A DNA stretch of 64,000 nt, taken from the NCBI RefSeq assembly GCF_004359965.1, contig NZ_SMRQ01000001.1, positions 43,451 through 107,450 of the forward strand, read 5' to 3'. Under the pieces are notes generated by a model. The model did no database searches, was not told where the DNA came from, and worked only from the letters and a program-made list of their open reading frames with translations. Below are positions 51,220-63,200 of this stretch, in pieces; the stretch's first letter is position 1, and each line of letters opens with the position of its first letter. Origin of the DNA: Cognatilysobacter segetis (GTDB taxonomy: Bacteria; Pseudomonadota; Gammaproteobacteria; Xanthomonadales; Xanthomonadaceae). A program made the position numbers and the translations under genes.

Positions 51220-52406
51220 GCACGGCCTGTCGACGCGCGACCGTCGCGGTGCGCGCGGGCATCGATCGCGACCCCGCGTTCGGTGCCGTGACGCCGCCGC
51301 TGGTGCTGTCGTCGAACTTCTCGTTCGACGGCTTCGATCGCAAGCGCGCCTACGACTACACGCGCAGCGGCAACCCGACGCGTGACCTGCTCGGCGACGC
51401 CCTGGCGGAGCTGGAGGGCGGGACCGGCGGCGTGGTCACGTCGACGGGGATGTCGGCGATCACGCTCGTGCTGCATGCGCTGGTGCCGCAGGGCGGGCGC
51501 GTGGTCGTGCCGCATGACGCGTACGGCGGCAGCTGGCGGCTGTTCAACGCGCTGGCGGCAAAGGGCCTTTTCGAACTCGTGACCGCGGACCTGACGCGGC
51601 CCGACTCGCGCAACGCGGCGCTCGCCGCCGGCGCGTCGGTGGTGTGGATCGAGACGCCGTCGAACCCGCTGCTGCGCATCACGGATCTCGACGCCACGAT
51701 CGCAGCCGCGCATGCCGTCGGCGCGCTCGCGGTGGTCGACAACACGTTCCTCTCGCCGGCGCTGCAGCAGCCGATCGCGTTCGGCGCCGACGTGGTCGTG
51801 CACTCGACGACGAAATACATCAACGGCCACAGCGACGTCGTCGGCGGGGCGGCCGTCGCGCGCGACGCCGCCGTGCAAGAGCGCCTGGCCTGGTGGGCGA
51901 ACGCGCTCGGCCTGACCGGCGCGCCGTTCGACAGTTTCCTGACCCTGCGCGGGCTGCGCACGCTCGACGCGCGCCTGCGCATCCACCAGGAGAACACGCA
52001 GGCGCTCGTCGAGCGGCTGGTGGGCGATGCCGCCGTGCGCGCCGTGCATTACCCGGGGCTGGCGACGCACGCGGGCCACGCGCTCGCCGCGCGGCAGCAG
52101 GCGGGGTTCGGCGCGATGCTGAGCGTGGAGCTCGACGGCGGCGTGGACGCGGTACGCGCCTTCCTCGACGGCCTGCGCTGCTTCACGCTGGCCGAATCGC
52201 TGGGCGGCGTGGAAAGCCTCGTCGCGCACCCGGCCACCATGACGCATGCGGCCATGTCGCCGGAGGCGCGGCGTGCGGCGGGCATCGGCGATGGCCTGCT
52301 GCGCCTGTCGGTCGGCATCGAGCACGTGGACGACCTGCTGGAGGACGTCGACGCGGCGTTGCATCGCGCGCGGCGCGCGTGTCGACGCGAAGCGGCGGTC
52401 GCCTGA
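51216..52406 (+). CDS. metB: Cystathionine gamma-synthase-like PLP enzyme
   Basis: 396 residues. Cys/Met metabolism PLP family. The PLP-binding Lys200 lies in HSTTKYINGHSD. Other markers are TPPLVLSSNFSF, YDYTRSGNPTRDLLGDALAELEGG, TSTGMSAI, WIETPSNPLLRI, VVDNTFLSPALQQP and LAESLGGVESLVAHPATMTHA. Joins activated homoserine to cysteine, or possibly sulfide directly. Operon position after metX and before hom supports the synthase role over a lyase role. Start and stop overlap both neighbours (ATGA and TGATG). Confidence 0.93.
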   Translation: MSTACRRATVAVRAGIDRDPAFGAVTPPLVLSSNFSFDGFDRKRAYDYTRSGNPTRDLLGDALAELEGGTGGVVTSTGMSAITLVLHALVPQGGRVVVPHDAYGGSWRLFNALAAKGLFELVTADLTRPDSRNAALAAGASVVWIETPSNPLLRITDLDATIAAAHAVGALAVVDNTFLSPALQQPIAFGADVVVHSTTKYINGHSDVVGGAAVARDAAVQERLAWWANALGLTGAPFDSFLTLRGLRTLDARLRIHQENTQALVERLVGDAAVRAVHYPGLATHAGHALAARQQAGFGAMLSVELDGGVDAVRAFLDGLRCFTLAESLGGVESLVAHPATMTHAAMSPEARRAAGIGDGLLRLSVGIEHVDDLLEDVDAALHRARRACRREAAVA

Positions 52407-53506
52407 TGGCCGCGCCGGTGCGTATCGAAGCGGCGGCGGAGCGCCGCGCGGTCGTCGCGGAGGTCGCGCTGCTCGGCGTGGGCAACGTCGGCGCTGCATT
52501 CCTCGAACGTATCGCGCGACGCGACGAGGCATCGCCGGCCCTGCGGCTGGTCCACGTCGCCGACTCGCGACGCGCGCTCAGCGACGACATCGCGCCGGCG
52601 GACGCACGCCAACGGCTGGCGCGCGTGACGTCGCTACCGCACGCCGATCCCGCCGTCGCATTCGACGGGGCCTACCCGGCCTTCGTGGTCGATGCCACCG
52701 GCAGCGATGCGGTCGCGGCGCGGCATGCCGACTGGCTCGCGCGCGGGGTGCACGTGGTCACCGCGAGCAAGCTCGGGCAGGGCGCCGCGCTGTCGCGCTG
52801 GCGACGGATCGAGGCCGCGCGCCGCTCGGCCCGCACGCACTACGGCGACAGTGCGACGGTGGGCGCCGGCCTGCCGCTGCTGCGCAGCCTGCGCGCATTG
52901 CGCGACGGCGGCGATGCGATTTCCGGCATCGCGGGCGTGCTGTCGGGCTCGATGGCCTGGCTGTTCGCACAGTACGACGGACGCCGACCGTTCTCCGGCT
53001 TCGTGCGGCGCGCGCGCGCTGCCGGCTACACCGAACCGGACCCCCGCGAGGATCTCTCCGGCGAGGACGTGCGACGCAAGCTGCTCATCCTCGCGCGTGC
53101 CGCCGGCTTCGCACTGGAGGTCGAGGAGGTCGAGGTGGAGTCGCTCGTGCCGCGCGAGCTGGCGGACGTGCCGCTGCCGGCGCTCGACGCCGCGCTCGAG
53201 GTGCTCGATGCGCCGTTGCGCGCGCGCTTCGCAGATGCGTACCGGCGCGGGAAACGCCTGTGCCATGTCGCGCGGCTGGCAGTCGTCGACGGCCGCGTGC
53301 GGGCGCGCGTGGGCCTCGAGTCGCTCGCACCGGACGATCCGCTCGCGGCGGGGCAGGGCACGGACAATCGCGTCGCGCTGCGGTGCGGGCGGTATGACGC
53401 GCAGCCGCTGGTGATACAGGGTCCGGGCGCGGGCGCCGACGTCACCGCGGCCGCGCTGCTGGACGACGTGCTCGCCATCACGCGCGACGACCGACGCGCG
53501 GGCTGA
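52406..53506 (+). CDS. hom: Homoserine dehydrogenase (monofunctional, MetL/ThrA C-terminal type)
   Basis: 366 residues. Reduces aspartate semialdehyde to homoserine with NAD(P)H. N-terminal Rossmann motif VALLGVGNVGAAFLERI, VVDATGSDAVA, VTASKLGQG, and the catalytic region YGDSATVGAGLPLLRSLRAL...GIAGVLSGSMAWLFAQYDGRRPFSGFVRRARAAGYTEPDPREDLSGEDVRRKLLILARAAG. The C-terminal GTDNRVALRCGRYDAQPLVIQGPGAGADVTAAALLDD matches the dehydrogenase half of bifunctional ThrA/MetL. No aspartokinase domain and no ACT domain, so feedback by threonine is unlikely and control falls to the SAM-I switch. Confidence 0.93.
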   Translation: MAAPVRIEAAAERRAVVAEVALLGVGNVGAAFLERIARRDEASPALRLVHVADSRRALSDDIAPADARQRLARVTSLPHADPAVAFDGAYPAFVVDATGSDAVAARHADWLARGVHVVTASKLGQGAALSRWRRIEAARRSARTHYGDSATVGAGLPLLRSLRALRDGGDAISGIAGVLSGSMAWLFAQYDGRRPFSGFVRRARAAGYTEPDPREDLSGEDVRRKLLILARAAGFALEVEEVEVESLVPRELADVPLPALDAALEVLDAPLRARFADAYRRGKRLCHVARLAVVDGRVRARVGLESLAPDDPLAAGQGTDNRVALRCGRYDAQPLVIQGPGAGADVTAAALLDDVLAITRDDRRAG

Positions 53507-53512
53507 CGCGCG

Positions 53513-56500
53513 TCACTCGCCGACCGGTCGGCCCTCGATGCGGCCGATGATCCGCAGCGCGTCGCGCGCGAGCATCCCCGGCAGCCCGTCGTGCATATGC
53601 TCGACGAGCTCGGCCGCATCCGTGAGCGGCGTGGTGCGGAACGAGGCCCAGCCGTTGCGCCCGTTCGTCTTGACGTAATAAAGCGCCTGGTCGGCGAGTT
53701 CGATCATCGCTTCCCAGCCGAAGCGCGCGCCGTCCTCGCCGCGCACGATCGGATACTGCGAAAGCCCGACGGAGCAGGTCAGCGGCAGCACCATGCCGTT
53801 GCCGAGCTCGAACGGATGCGACGCGACGGCCTGCTGGATGCGTTCGCCGATCGTGGCGACGTTGCGCTCGGGCATGGGCCGGAACACCAGCAGGAATTCC
53901 TCGCCGCCCCAGCGCGCCACGTAGTCGCCGGTGCGCACGAGCCCCGACAGCACCTGCGCGAACTGCTGCAGCACGAGGTCGCCCGCGCGAGGGCCGTAGC
54001 GGTCGTTGACCTGCTTGAAGTGGTCGATGTCGACGAGTGCGAACAGCATCGCCTTGTCGTCGGCCGGACCGGCATCGACCTGGCGGTCGTAGAACGAGAG
54101 GTCCGCGGGCAGCTGCGCGCCGATGTAGCGACGGTTGCGCAGGCCGGTCAGCGGGTCAGTGTGGCTGGCGTCCTCGAGTTGGCGGTTGGCGAGCGCGAGC
54201 GCCTCGGTGCGCTGTTCGACCAGCGCCTCGAGCGCGCGCTGGCGGCGGCGGTAGCGATGCCGCTGCAGCCGGTATCCGCCGTACACGAGCAGCGCGAGGC
54301 CCGCGACGCACAGCGCGATGAACGCACGCGTCTCGATGAACACCGGCGGCACGTCAAACGCGAGCGTCGCGGGCCGCGGCGACCACACGCCGGCGTTGTT
54401 GCTCGCGCGCACCTCGAACACGTAGTGGCCGGGCGGCAGGTTGGTGTAGCGCGCACGCCGCGCGCCGGCGTCGGCATCGACCCAGTCCGGGTCGTAGCCG
54501 CGCAGCCGGTAGCGCAGCTGCACGCTCTTGGGGTCCTGGAACGACGTCGCGGTGAACTCGAACGTCGCATCGCGCACGCCGACCGGCAGCGGACGGCCCT
54601 GCAACGTCCACGCTTCCTTCCAGTCGCGGCCCGCCTGCATGCGCTCGACGGCCACGCCCGGCGCCACCGTGTTCTTGCGGATCGCCGTGGTGTCCATGCT
54701 GACGACGCCGTCGCGCGTGGGCAGCCACAGCGTGTCGCCCACCAGCGCGCCCTTCGCGGTGCCCGCGCCGTTGCAGCAGTAACCCTGCTGGCCCGCCAGC
54801 CGATCGCCGCGCTCGTTGAGCAGCATCTCGCCGCGCACGCGCGCAAGGCGGCCGGACACCAGCCCCTCGATGTCGACCACCGGCACGCGCGCGATGCCGC
54901 GCAGCCCGGCGATCCAGAGGTAGCCGTCGTGCTCGGCCAGGAAGAACGGGGCGTTCGCCGGCATGCCCTGGGCCGTGCCCAGCGCGTGCCAGCGACCGCG
55001 CGCGCGGATATACGTGGTCTCGTTCAACGTACCGATCGCCAGCGTGCCGTCGCGGAGCCGGTGGATCGCGGTGACGTCGGCGGCGGCAGGCAGGCCGGGC
55101 GTCGTGTCGCGCGCGAAGCGTTCGCCGCGCTGCTGGAACAGGCCGGCCTGCGTGCCCGCGATCACGCCGTCGGGCGTGTCGAGCACGAACCGCACGCGGG
55201 GATCGGCGATGCCGTCGGCCGCGCCGAAACGGGTGAGCCGGTCGCCGGCATGGCGGAACAGGCCCTCGGTGGTGCCGATCCAGAGCGCGCCGTCGCCTGC
55301 GCGCACGATCGCGTTGATCTGCGCGGCGCCGATCGCGGCGAGCGCCGGAACCGACCTTGGCGCGCGATCGCCCGCCTCCAGCACGCGCAGCCCGCCACGC
55401 GTGCCGATCCACACGCGGCCGCGCTCGGCGAGCAGGTTGTAGGCATGCGGGTGCGGCAGGTCGCGCGCGTCCACCACGTGCCGGTAACGGCCGTTCTCGA
55501 GCAGGCTCAGGCCGTCGTTGCCGCCGACCCAGAAGCGCATCGCGTCCGGATCCCTGGCGAGCGACCACACGATGCGGTCGGTCAGCCCCTCCGCCGTGCT
55601 GTAGCGCCGCGTCCACGAGCTCCAGACGCGCGTCAGGCCCTGCCACTGGCTGCCGAGCCACAGATTCCCTTCGCGGTCCTCGAGTGCCGTGCGCATGCCG
55701 GGTCGGCCCCCCGGCGCGTTCGCGGCGATGTATTCGGCGACGTGGCCGCCGCGGATGCGCGCGAGCCCGAGGTCGCCGCCGATCCAGAGGTTCCCGTCGC
55801 GGTCCTCGCAGAGCAGGTCGATCGGCGCGTGGGCCAGCTCGGGCTGCTCGACGTACGGCATCCAGCCCTCGCTCGCGAGGCGGAACACGCCCATCGACGT
55901 CGCGGCCCAGAGCGTGCCCTGCGCATCCAGCAGGCGGTTCACCTGTGCGTCGGTGTCGGTGGCGGGCAGGGCGAGCCGCTCCCAGCGCCCGGTCTGCAGG
56001 CGGCGGAACACCGCGCCGCGGCTGCCCACCCAGAGGCCGTCCGGCCGCACGAGCACCGACTGCGCCGGCGCGGGCGAGCCCGCCACCGGGGTCAGGCGGT
56101 CGCGCTCGACGCGGAACACGCCGGCGGACGTGCCCACCTGGATGCGGCCCGGCCCGTCCTCGGCGAGCGCCAGCACGTCCAGCGCAGGCGAGCCGGCGGG
56201 CGTGGGAATGGCGGTGAACGTGTGGCCGTCGAACACGGCCAGGCCCTTGTACGTGCCGATCCACAGGCGGCCGTCGCGCGCGGTCAGCAGGCTGCGGATC
56301 CACGTGCCCGGTAGGCCCGGCGTGTTCTCGGGGGTGAAGGTGCGGAAGCTGACGCCGTCGAAGCGCGCGAGCCCCGACTGCGTGCCCACCCAGAGGTAGC
56401 CCGTGCGGTCCTGCGCGAGGCTCAGCACGCTGATCTGCGGCAGCCCCTGCTGGATCGACCAGCTATCGCTGACGTAGTGGCGGAAGGCCTTGTCCGGCTC

Positions 56501-56566
56501 GAGCGCGCGCGCGCGGGGTGCCACGGCGAGGGCCAGCAGCATCAGCAGCGCGGGGAGGATGCGCAT
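53513..56566 (-). CDS. Reg_prop/Y_Y_Y sensor diguanylate cyclase
   Basis: 1017 residues. Signal peptide (ILPALLMLLALAVAPRARA), then a large periplasmic two-bladed-propeller sensor made of Reg_prop repeats (LAQDRTGYLWVGTQSGLARFDG, LLTARDGRLWIGTYKGLAVFDG, AREDRDGNLWIGG-like). A Y_Y_Y domain (QLRYRLRGYDPDWVDADAGARRARYTNLPPGHYVFEVRASN) ends near residue 745. One membrane helix (FIALCVAGLALLVYGGYRL) and a coiled coil lead to a GGDEF domain at about 815-985. The active-site motif GGEEF is at 887-891 and the inhibitory I-site RTGD at 878-881, so it should make c-di-GMP with product inhibition. Stop-to-stop with hom. Confidence 0.93.
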   Translation of the reverse strand: MRILPALLMLLALAVAPRARALEPDKAFRHYVSDSWSIQQGLPQISVLSLAQDRTGYLWVGTQSGLARFDGVSFRTFTPENTPGLPGTWIRSLLTARDGRLWIGTYKGLAVFDGHTFTAIPTPAGSPALDVLALAEDGPGRIQVGTSAGVFRVERDRLTPVAGSPAPAQSVLVRPDGLWVGSRGAVFRRLQTGRWERLALPATDTDAQVNRLLDAQGTLWAATSMGVFRLASEGWMPYVEQPELAHAPIDLLCEDRDGNLWIGGDLGLARIRGGHVAEYIAANAPGGRPGMRTALEDREGNLWLGSQWQGLTRVWSSWTRRYSTAEGLTDRIVWSLARDPDAMRFWVGGNDGLSLLENGRYRHVVDARDLPHPHAYNLLAERGRVWIGTRGGLRVLEAGDRAPRSVPALAAIGAAQINAIVRAGDGALWIGTTEGLFRHAGDRLTRFGAADGIADPRVRFVLDTPDGVIAGTQAGLFQQRGERFARDTTPGLPAAADVTAIHRLRDGTLAIGTLNETTYIRARGRWHALGTAQGMPANAPFFLAEHDGYLWIAGLRGIARVPVVDIEGLVSGRLARVRGEMLLNERGDRLAGQQGYCCNGAGTAKGALVGDTLWLPTRDGVVSMDTTAIRKNTVAPGVAVERMQAGRDWKEAWTLQGRPLPVGVRDATFEFTATSFQDPKSVQLRYRLRGYDPDWVDADAGARRARYTNLPPGHYVFEVRASNNAGVWSPRPATLAFDVPPVFIETRAFIALCVAGLALLVYGGYRLQRHRYRRRQRALEALVEQRTEALALANRQLEDASHTDPLTGLRNRRYIGAQLPADLSFYDRQVDAGPADDKAMLFALVDIDHFKQVNDRYGPRAGDLVLQQFAQVLSGLVRTGDYVARWGGEEFLLVFRPMPERNVATIGERIQQAVASHPFELGNGMVLPLTCSVGLSQYPIVRGEDGARFGWEAMIELADQALYYVKTNGRNGWASFRTTPLTDAAELVEHMHDGLPGMLARDALRIIGRIEGRPVGE

Positions 56567-56650
56567 GGGTCCGGCGGGTCTCCATGGCGGTGGCCACGAG
56601 AACGTTAACGGGCAGGGCGGCGGCGGCCTGAATGGACCGCCGTCGCGGTT

Positions 56651-58033
<1,383 letters not shown>

Positions 58034-58070
58034 CGCGGCTCCAGCGAAAGGGAAAGAAGGGATGCCGGCT

Positions 58071-58076
58071 ATTCTA
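58071..58076 (-). promoter_or_regulatory. -10 element of sdaA
   Basis: TAGAAT on the minus strand, 38 bp before the GTG start. Confidence 0.45.
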
Positions 58077-58119
58077 CGTCCGTACCGCCCACCGCTTTTC
58101 CGTACTGCAGCGCATCCCC

Positions 58120-58350
58120 ATGAGCCGGTTCATCTTGTTCCAGCGCGACGACTGCCACCTCTGCGACCTCGCGCTCGACGTGCTGGCGCAGGCGCGGCTG
58201 CCCGAGTTCGACAGCGTGTTCATCGACGAGGACGACGCGCTCGAGGCCGCCTACGGCCTGCGGGTGCCGGTGCTGCGCGACGCGACCTCCGGTGTCGAAC
58301 TCGACTGGCCGTTCGGCACGGACGCGGTCCGCGGCCTGGTGGATCGGTAG
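58120..58350 (+). CDS. Glutaredoxin-like protein (DUF836 family)
   Basis: 76 residues. Thioredoxin fold with the CxxC centre in [18 protein letters not shown] (Cys12 and Cys15) and the cis-Pro region [13 protein letters not shown]. The size and L-F-x-R-x-x-C-H-L-C start match the small DUF836/glutaredoxin-like group. Cytoplasmic. The redox partner is unknown. Divergent from sdaA. Confidence 0.87.
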   Translation: MSRFILFQRDDCHLCDLALDVLAQARLPEFDSVFIDEDDALEAAYGLRVPVLRDATSGVELDWPFGTDAVRGLVDR

Positions 58351-58364
58351 CGCGAAGGCCGCGC

Positions 58365-58910
58365 CTACTTCGCGGGCGACAGCAGCACGCGCGTGCTGAC
58401 CGCGACCTCGTTTGGAATGAGGCCCGTGTCGGCCCAGTCGCCGGTGCCGACCCCGAAGTCGAGCCGCTTCACCGTCGCCTGCCCCGCGAGCACCGGCCGC
58501 GCGCCGGGCGTCCACGTGATCGTCAGCGTGACCGGCCGCGACACGCCGCGCAGCGTCAGCCGCCCGTCCGCCGCATAGCGGTTGCCGCCCAGCGCCCGGA
58601 AGCGGGTGGCGACGTAATGCGCCTGCGGGAATTTCGCCGCGTCGAAGAAGTCGCTGCCGCGCAGCGTGTCGTCGCGTTCCTTGTCGCCCGTGGCGGCCCC
58701 GGCGAGCGGGATGGCGACGTCGAGCTTCGAAGTGGCGAGCGACGCGGGATCGAAGCTCAACCGCGTCGCGAACGATGCGAAGCGGCCGGTGAAGACCTCG
58801 CCCTGGTATTTCGTCGCGAACGTGAGCGTGGAGCCCGGCGCCTGCACGTAATCGGCCGCGCCGGCGGGCGCGATGGCGAGGGCGAGCAGCAATGGCAGCA
58901 GTCGTTTCAT
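58365..58910 (-). CDS. YceI-family periplasmic lipid-binding-like protein
   Basis: 181 residues. Signal peptide (MKRLLPLLLALAIAPAGA), then a YceI lipocalin-like barrel: STLTFATKYQGEVFTGRFASFATRLSFDPASLATSKLDVAIPLAGAATGDKERDDTLRGSDFFDAAKFPQAHYVATRF...GRLTLRGVSRPVTLTI. YceI proteins bind polyprenoid or lipid molecules. The start ATG overlaps the stop of the upstream cytochrome gene (ATGA), and a second yceI lies two genes up. Likely cooperates with the b561 protein in quinone or isoprenoid redox chemistry (inference). Confidence 0.9.
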   Translation of the reverse strand: MKRLLPLLLALAIAPAGAADYVQAPGSTLTFATKYQGEVFTGRFASFATRLSFDPASLATSKLDVAIPLAGAATGDKERDDTLRGSDFFDAAKFPQAHYVATRFRALGGNRYAADGRLTLRGVSRPVTLTITWTPGARPVLAGQATVKRLDFGVGTGDWADTGLIPNEVAVSTRVLLSPAK

Positions 58911-59482
58911 GGCGAGGTCCCCGGTGGGCGCCTGCGTGCGGGCAGCATGCGCTGCAGCGTGCCGTCCTGCAGGAAAAGATGGTGGTAGAGCGCGGCGCCG
59001 ACGTGCGCGACGACCAGCACGACGAGCGTCCAGAAGCCGAATTCGTGCAGTTCCTTGGCGATGCCGTTGAGGTGCTCGTTCTTCGCGGCGATCGCCGGCA
59101 GGTTGAACAGGCGGAACCACTGCAGCGGATAGCCCGCGGTCGAATTGATCAGCCAGCCGCTGAGCGGCATGGCGATCATCATGGCGTACAGCAGGCCGTG
59201 CACGCCGTCAGCCGCGAACTGCAGACGACGCGACATGCCGGGAATCGCGCCGGGTACCGCATGCGTCCAGCGCCACAGCAGCCGCAGCAGCACCAGCGCG
59301 AGCAGCGTCAGGCCGAGCGACTTGTGCAACGCATACCAGCGGATCTTCGCCACCGGGCTGGTCAGCTCGGTCATGTACAGCCCGATGGTGCCGAGCGCGA
59401 CCACGAGGCCGGCGCTCACCCAGTGGAACAGCTGGCTGACCGCGCCCCAGCGCTCGGGCAGCGGGGAAGGCGTGCGACTCAT
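58907..59482 (-). CDS. Cytochrome b561-family membrane protein
   Basis: 191 residues with four predicted membrane helices. The bis-His heme ligands are typical of the b561/CybB group: SQLFHWVSAGLVV, RWYALHKSLGLTLLAL, ADGVHGLLYAMMIAMPLSGW and VAHVGAALYHHLFLQDGTLQRML. Transfers electrons between quinones and periplasmic acceptors such as superoxide. Sandwiched between two yceI genes with ATGA overlaps on both sides, so all three are translationally coupled. Confidence 0.92.
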   Translation of the reverse strand: MSRTPSPLPERWGAVSQLFHWVSAGLVVALGTIGLYMTELTSPVAKIRWYALHKSLGLTLLALVLLRLLWRWTHAVPGAIPGMSRRLQFAADGVHGLLYAMMIAMPLSGWLINSTAGYPLQWFRLFNLPAIAAKNEHLNGIAKELHEFGFWTLVVLVVAHVGAALYHHLFLQDGTLQRMLPARRRPPGTSP

Positions 59483-60075
59483 CGTGCGGAATCCTCGTCG
59501 GGAAGGTCGGGTGCGGGCGCGCCGATGCCGCGGCTGGCTTCCAGTTCGATCCGGATCTCGACGTCGCGACCGATCACCGACGGCCACGCGTCGATGCCGT
59601 AGTCGAAGCGATCGAGGCGCGCGATCGCGGAAAAGCCGGCGGTGCGTCGGAAGGGCGGCATCGGATGGCGACGCAGCGCGTTGAACGTCGCGTCCATGCA
59701 CAGCGGGCGCGTCGTGCCGTGGAGCGTGAACCGCCCGCAGACTTGGGCATGCGTGGCGTCGCGCGGCGTCACCGTCTCGGAGATGAATCGGGCCTGCGGC
59801 GAGCGGTCGACATCGAGCAGCCCCTGCACGGCGCGGTTCCAGCCGGCGTCGCCGAAATCGAGCCGGTCGAGCGGAAGGGTGACGTCGACGCTCGCATCGG
59901 CCCAGCCGTCGCCGAACACGAGGCGGCCGTGGCTGCCCGACAGCGTGCCGAGCGCGCGCGAGAAGCCCGCATGGTCGACCGCGACCATCACGCGCGTGTG
60001 CACCGGATCGATCGCGAAATCGTCCGCGGCCGCCAGGGCCGGCATCAGCAGGGCGAGCGCAAGCAGGTGTCTCAT
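59479..60075 (-). CDS. Second YceI-family exported protein
   Basis: 198 residues. Signal peptide (MRHLLALALLMPALAAA), then a YceI barrel beginning DDFAIDPVHTRVMVAVDHAGFSRALGTLSGSHGRLVFGDG and later QVCGRFTLHGTTRPLCMDATF. Two Cys residues may pair. A C-terminal Glu/Asp-rich tail of about 20 residues is present. GGAG precedes the ATG at 60075. First gene of the yceI-cybB-yceI operon, and clearly divergent from the other copy, so an old duplication. Confidence 0.88.
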   Translation of the reverse strand: MRHLLALALLMPALAAADDFAIDPVHTRVMVAVDHAGFSRALGTLSGSHGRLVFGDGWADASVDVTLPLDRLDFGDAGWNRAVQGLLDVDRSPQARFISETVTPRDATHAQVCGRFTLHGTTRPLCMDATFNALRRHPMPPFRRTAGFSAIARLDRFDYGIDAWPSVIGRDVEIRIELEASRGIGAPAPDLPDEDSAR

Positions 60076-60214
60076 CGCGGCTCCGGGGGTCGGCCCGATT
60101 GTAGGCACGGCGGGGTGACGGGCCGCCGCGCGGACGCAACGCGCCGTTCCGCCGCGGTTGCCGACCGCCCCGCGATGGGTGAGCCTTGCCCCGGGGAATG
60201 GACGGGGGTGCAGG

Positions 60215-63200
60215 ATGCGCGACGCGATCGTCGGCTGGATGGCGGGACTCTGCCTGGCGTTGCTGCCGTGCGCGGCATGGGCCGGCCTGCCCGAGACACC
60301 GCGGCCGCGGCAGTTCACCGTCGCCGACGGGCTGCCCTCGAACCGTATCAACGGGCTCGCGCAGGACCGCGCCGGCTACCTCTGGATCGCCACCAGCGAC
60401 GGACTCGCGCGCTTCGACGGCGTCGGCTTCCGCGTCTGGCGCATCGAGCAGGGACTGCGCGACAACTACGTCTGGTCGGTGTTCGTCGATGCCGACGACC
60501 GCGTCTGGATCGGCACCCGCAGCGCGGGGCTCGCCGTGCTCGATGCGAAGCGCCGCGACTTCCGCTGGTTCGACCGGCGCACGCCGGGCGTCGGCGGCGT
60601 CGAGGTGTGGTCGATCGCGGGCACGCGCGACGGCAGCCTCTGGTTCGGCACCGCCGATGCGGGGCTGCACCGCCTGCACGGCGGCCGCGTCGAGCGGTTC
60701 ATGCCGGTGCCGGGCGACGCACGGAGCCTGCCCGCCGCGGACGTGCGCGAGCTGCTGGTCGATCGCGCCGGACGGCTGTGGATCGCCACCGCGCAGGGCA
60801 TCGCGCACTGGGACGGCCGCGGCTTCGTCCGCGACGACATGGCTGGTCTCCCGACCGCGGCGGTGGACGGCCTCTCGACCGAAGCGGACGGCCGGCTCTG
60901 GCTCGGCACGCCACGCGGGGCCGCGCTGCGACGCGCCGACGGCCGCGTGTCGATGCCCGCGTTCGCCTCGCGCGGGGGCGCGCCGCTGCAGATGCTGCTG
61001 CGCGATCGCGCGGGCACGCACTGGTTCGACATCCCGCAGGGCCTCGGCGTCGAGGTCGAGTCGGGCATCGACGTCGTGCCGCTCTACAGCGCGGCGTCGC
61101 AGGGGCTGGTGCGGCCGGGCTGGGTCGACGCGCGCGAGGACCACGAAGGCGGGCTGTGGTTCGCCAGCAATACCAACGGCCTCTGGTACCTGCCGCCGCG
61201 CTGGCGCCAGTTCTCCGTGCTGTCGCGCCGTCTGGGCGATCCCGCCACGCTCGCGAACGCGCAGGTGCGCGGGATCGCACCCTCGCGCGACGGCTCGACC
61301 TGGCTGGTCGGCAGTGGCGGCGTGCTCGATCGCGTGGACAGTGAAACCGGCGCGGTGCAGCACGTGTTTGCCGACGTCGCGCAGGGCGTGATCCTCACCG
61401 CGGTGCGCGAGGCGCGCGACGGACGGGTCTGGGTCGGCTACTTCGACGGCCTCGCGCGGATCGACCCGTCCACCGGCCGGATCGATCGCTGGCCCGCCGG
61501 CACGCACGACGGCGCGCTGCGCGGCGAGCCCGCGTTCCTGGCCGAGGACGCATCGGGTCGTCTCCTGATCGGCGGGGAAGGCGGGGTGCAGGTCCGCAGT
61601 GCGGACGGTCGCGTGGTGGACGACCTCGTGCCCGGCGATCGCCACGGGCTGCCGGCCGGTGCGACGGTGGCGGGCCTGGCGACGACGCCTTCAGGCGAGG
61701 TCTGGATCGCCGGGTCGGCCGGCCTGTTCCGCGTCGACCCCGTGACGTCGCGCGCGCGTCGAATCGAAGGCGTCGGCGCCGGCGCCGTGCACGGCATCGC
61801 CTTCGACGCGGCGGGCCAGGCCTGGCTCGCGCGCCACGGCGCGGTCGAGCGCTACCGCATCGACGGGGCGCAGCTCGTGCGCCTGGATCGGCTCGACGCC
61901 GCGACCGGGTTTCCGCGCCTCGCGCCCAGCGGGCTCGCCGTCGACGCGCGCGGCGTCGTCTGGGCGACCAGCGTCCGCGGCCTCGTGCGCGTGGATCCAC
62001 GGACCCGCCGCAGTCGCGTGTACGGCGTGCGCGACGGACTGCCCAGCCAGGAATTCGCGGGCCCGCCGGTGCCGCGTCCAGGCGACGGGCGCCTGCTCGC
62101 CGGCACGCCGGAAGGGCTGGTCATCTTCGATCCGGCGGTCGTGCGGCCCGAGGGCCGCGTGCCCCGCCTGCTGCTGGAATCGATGGACGTCAGCCGCGAC
62201 GGTGCGCGCATCGCGCTCGACGAGGCCGCGTTCCCGACGATCGAGCACGACGACCGCGACCTGCGCGTGCGTGCGCGCCTGATGTCCTTCAGCGATGCGG
62301 GCAGCACCGCCTACCGCTTCCGCCTGTCCGGTTTCGATCGCGACTGGGTCGAGACCGGCGCGGACGGCGAGCGCGTGTTCACCCAGCTGCCGCCGGGCGA
62401 TTACCGCCTGCAGGTCATGGCCCGCACTGCCGACCAGGTGTGGTCGCCGCCGCGCGAGGTCGCGTTCCGCGTGCGCGCGCCGTGGTGGCAGACGTGGTGG
62501 GCGCGCGGCGCCGGCGGCCTGCTGGCGGTGCTGGCGGCGGTCGTGCTCGCGCTGCAGTACCGCGACCGCCTGCGTCGCCGCCATGCACTGCAGCGGATGC
62601 GGGACGAACGCCGCCACGCCGAGGCGTCGTCGAGTGCGAAGACGCGCTTCCTCGCGACGTTCGGGCACGAAGTCCGCACGCCGATGACGGGCGTGCTCGG
62701 CATGACCGAGCTCCTGCTCGAGACGCCGCTGGACGCCACGCAACGCGGCTATGTCGACGCGATCCGCACTGCCGGCGACCACCTGTTGCGGCTGCTCAAC
62801 GATGCCCTCGACCTGGCGCGCATCGATTCGGGCCATCTCGAGCTGGTCGAGGAACCGTTCGACCTGCACCGGATGCTGCACGAGATCGGCGCGCTGGTCG
62901 GGCCGCTCGCGCGGCACCGCGGCCTCGACTTCGAACTCCAGCTCGCCGCCGACGTCCCGCGCGGCGTGCACGGCGATTGCAGCCGGATCCGCCAGATCCT
63001 GCTCAACCTGCTGGGCAACGCGGTGAAGTTCACCGAGCGCGGCGGCGTGACGCTGCGGGTTATGCGCTCGGCGGACGTCGTGCGTTTCGTCGTGGCCGAT
63101 ACCGGGCCCGGTCTGTCGGCGGCGCAGTGCGCGAAGCTGTTCCGCCGGTTCCAGCAGGCCGATGGCGCGCGCACCGCCGCGCGGTACGGCGGCAGTGGCC

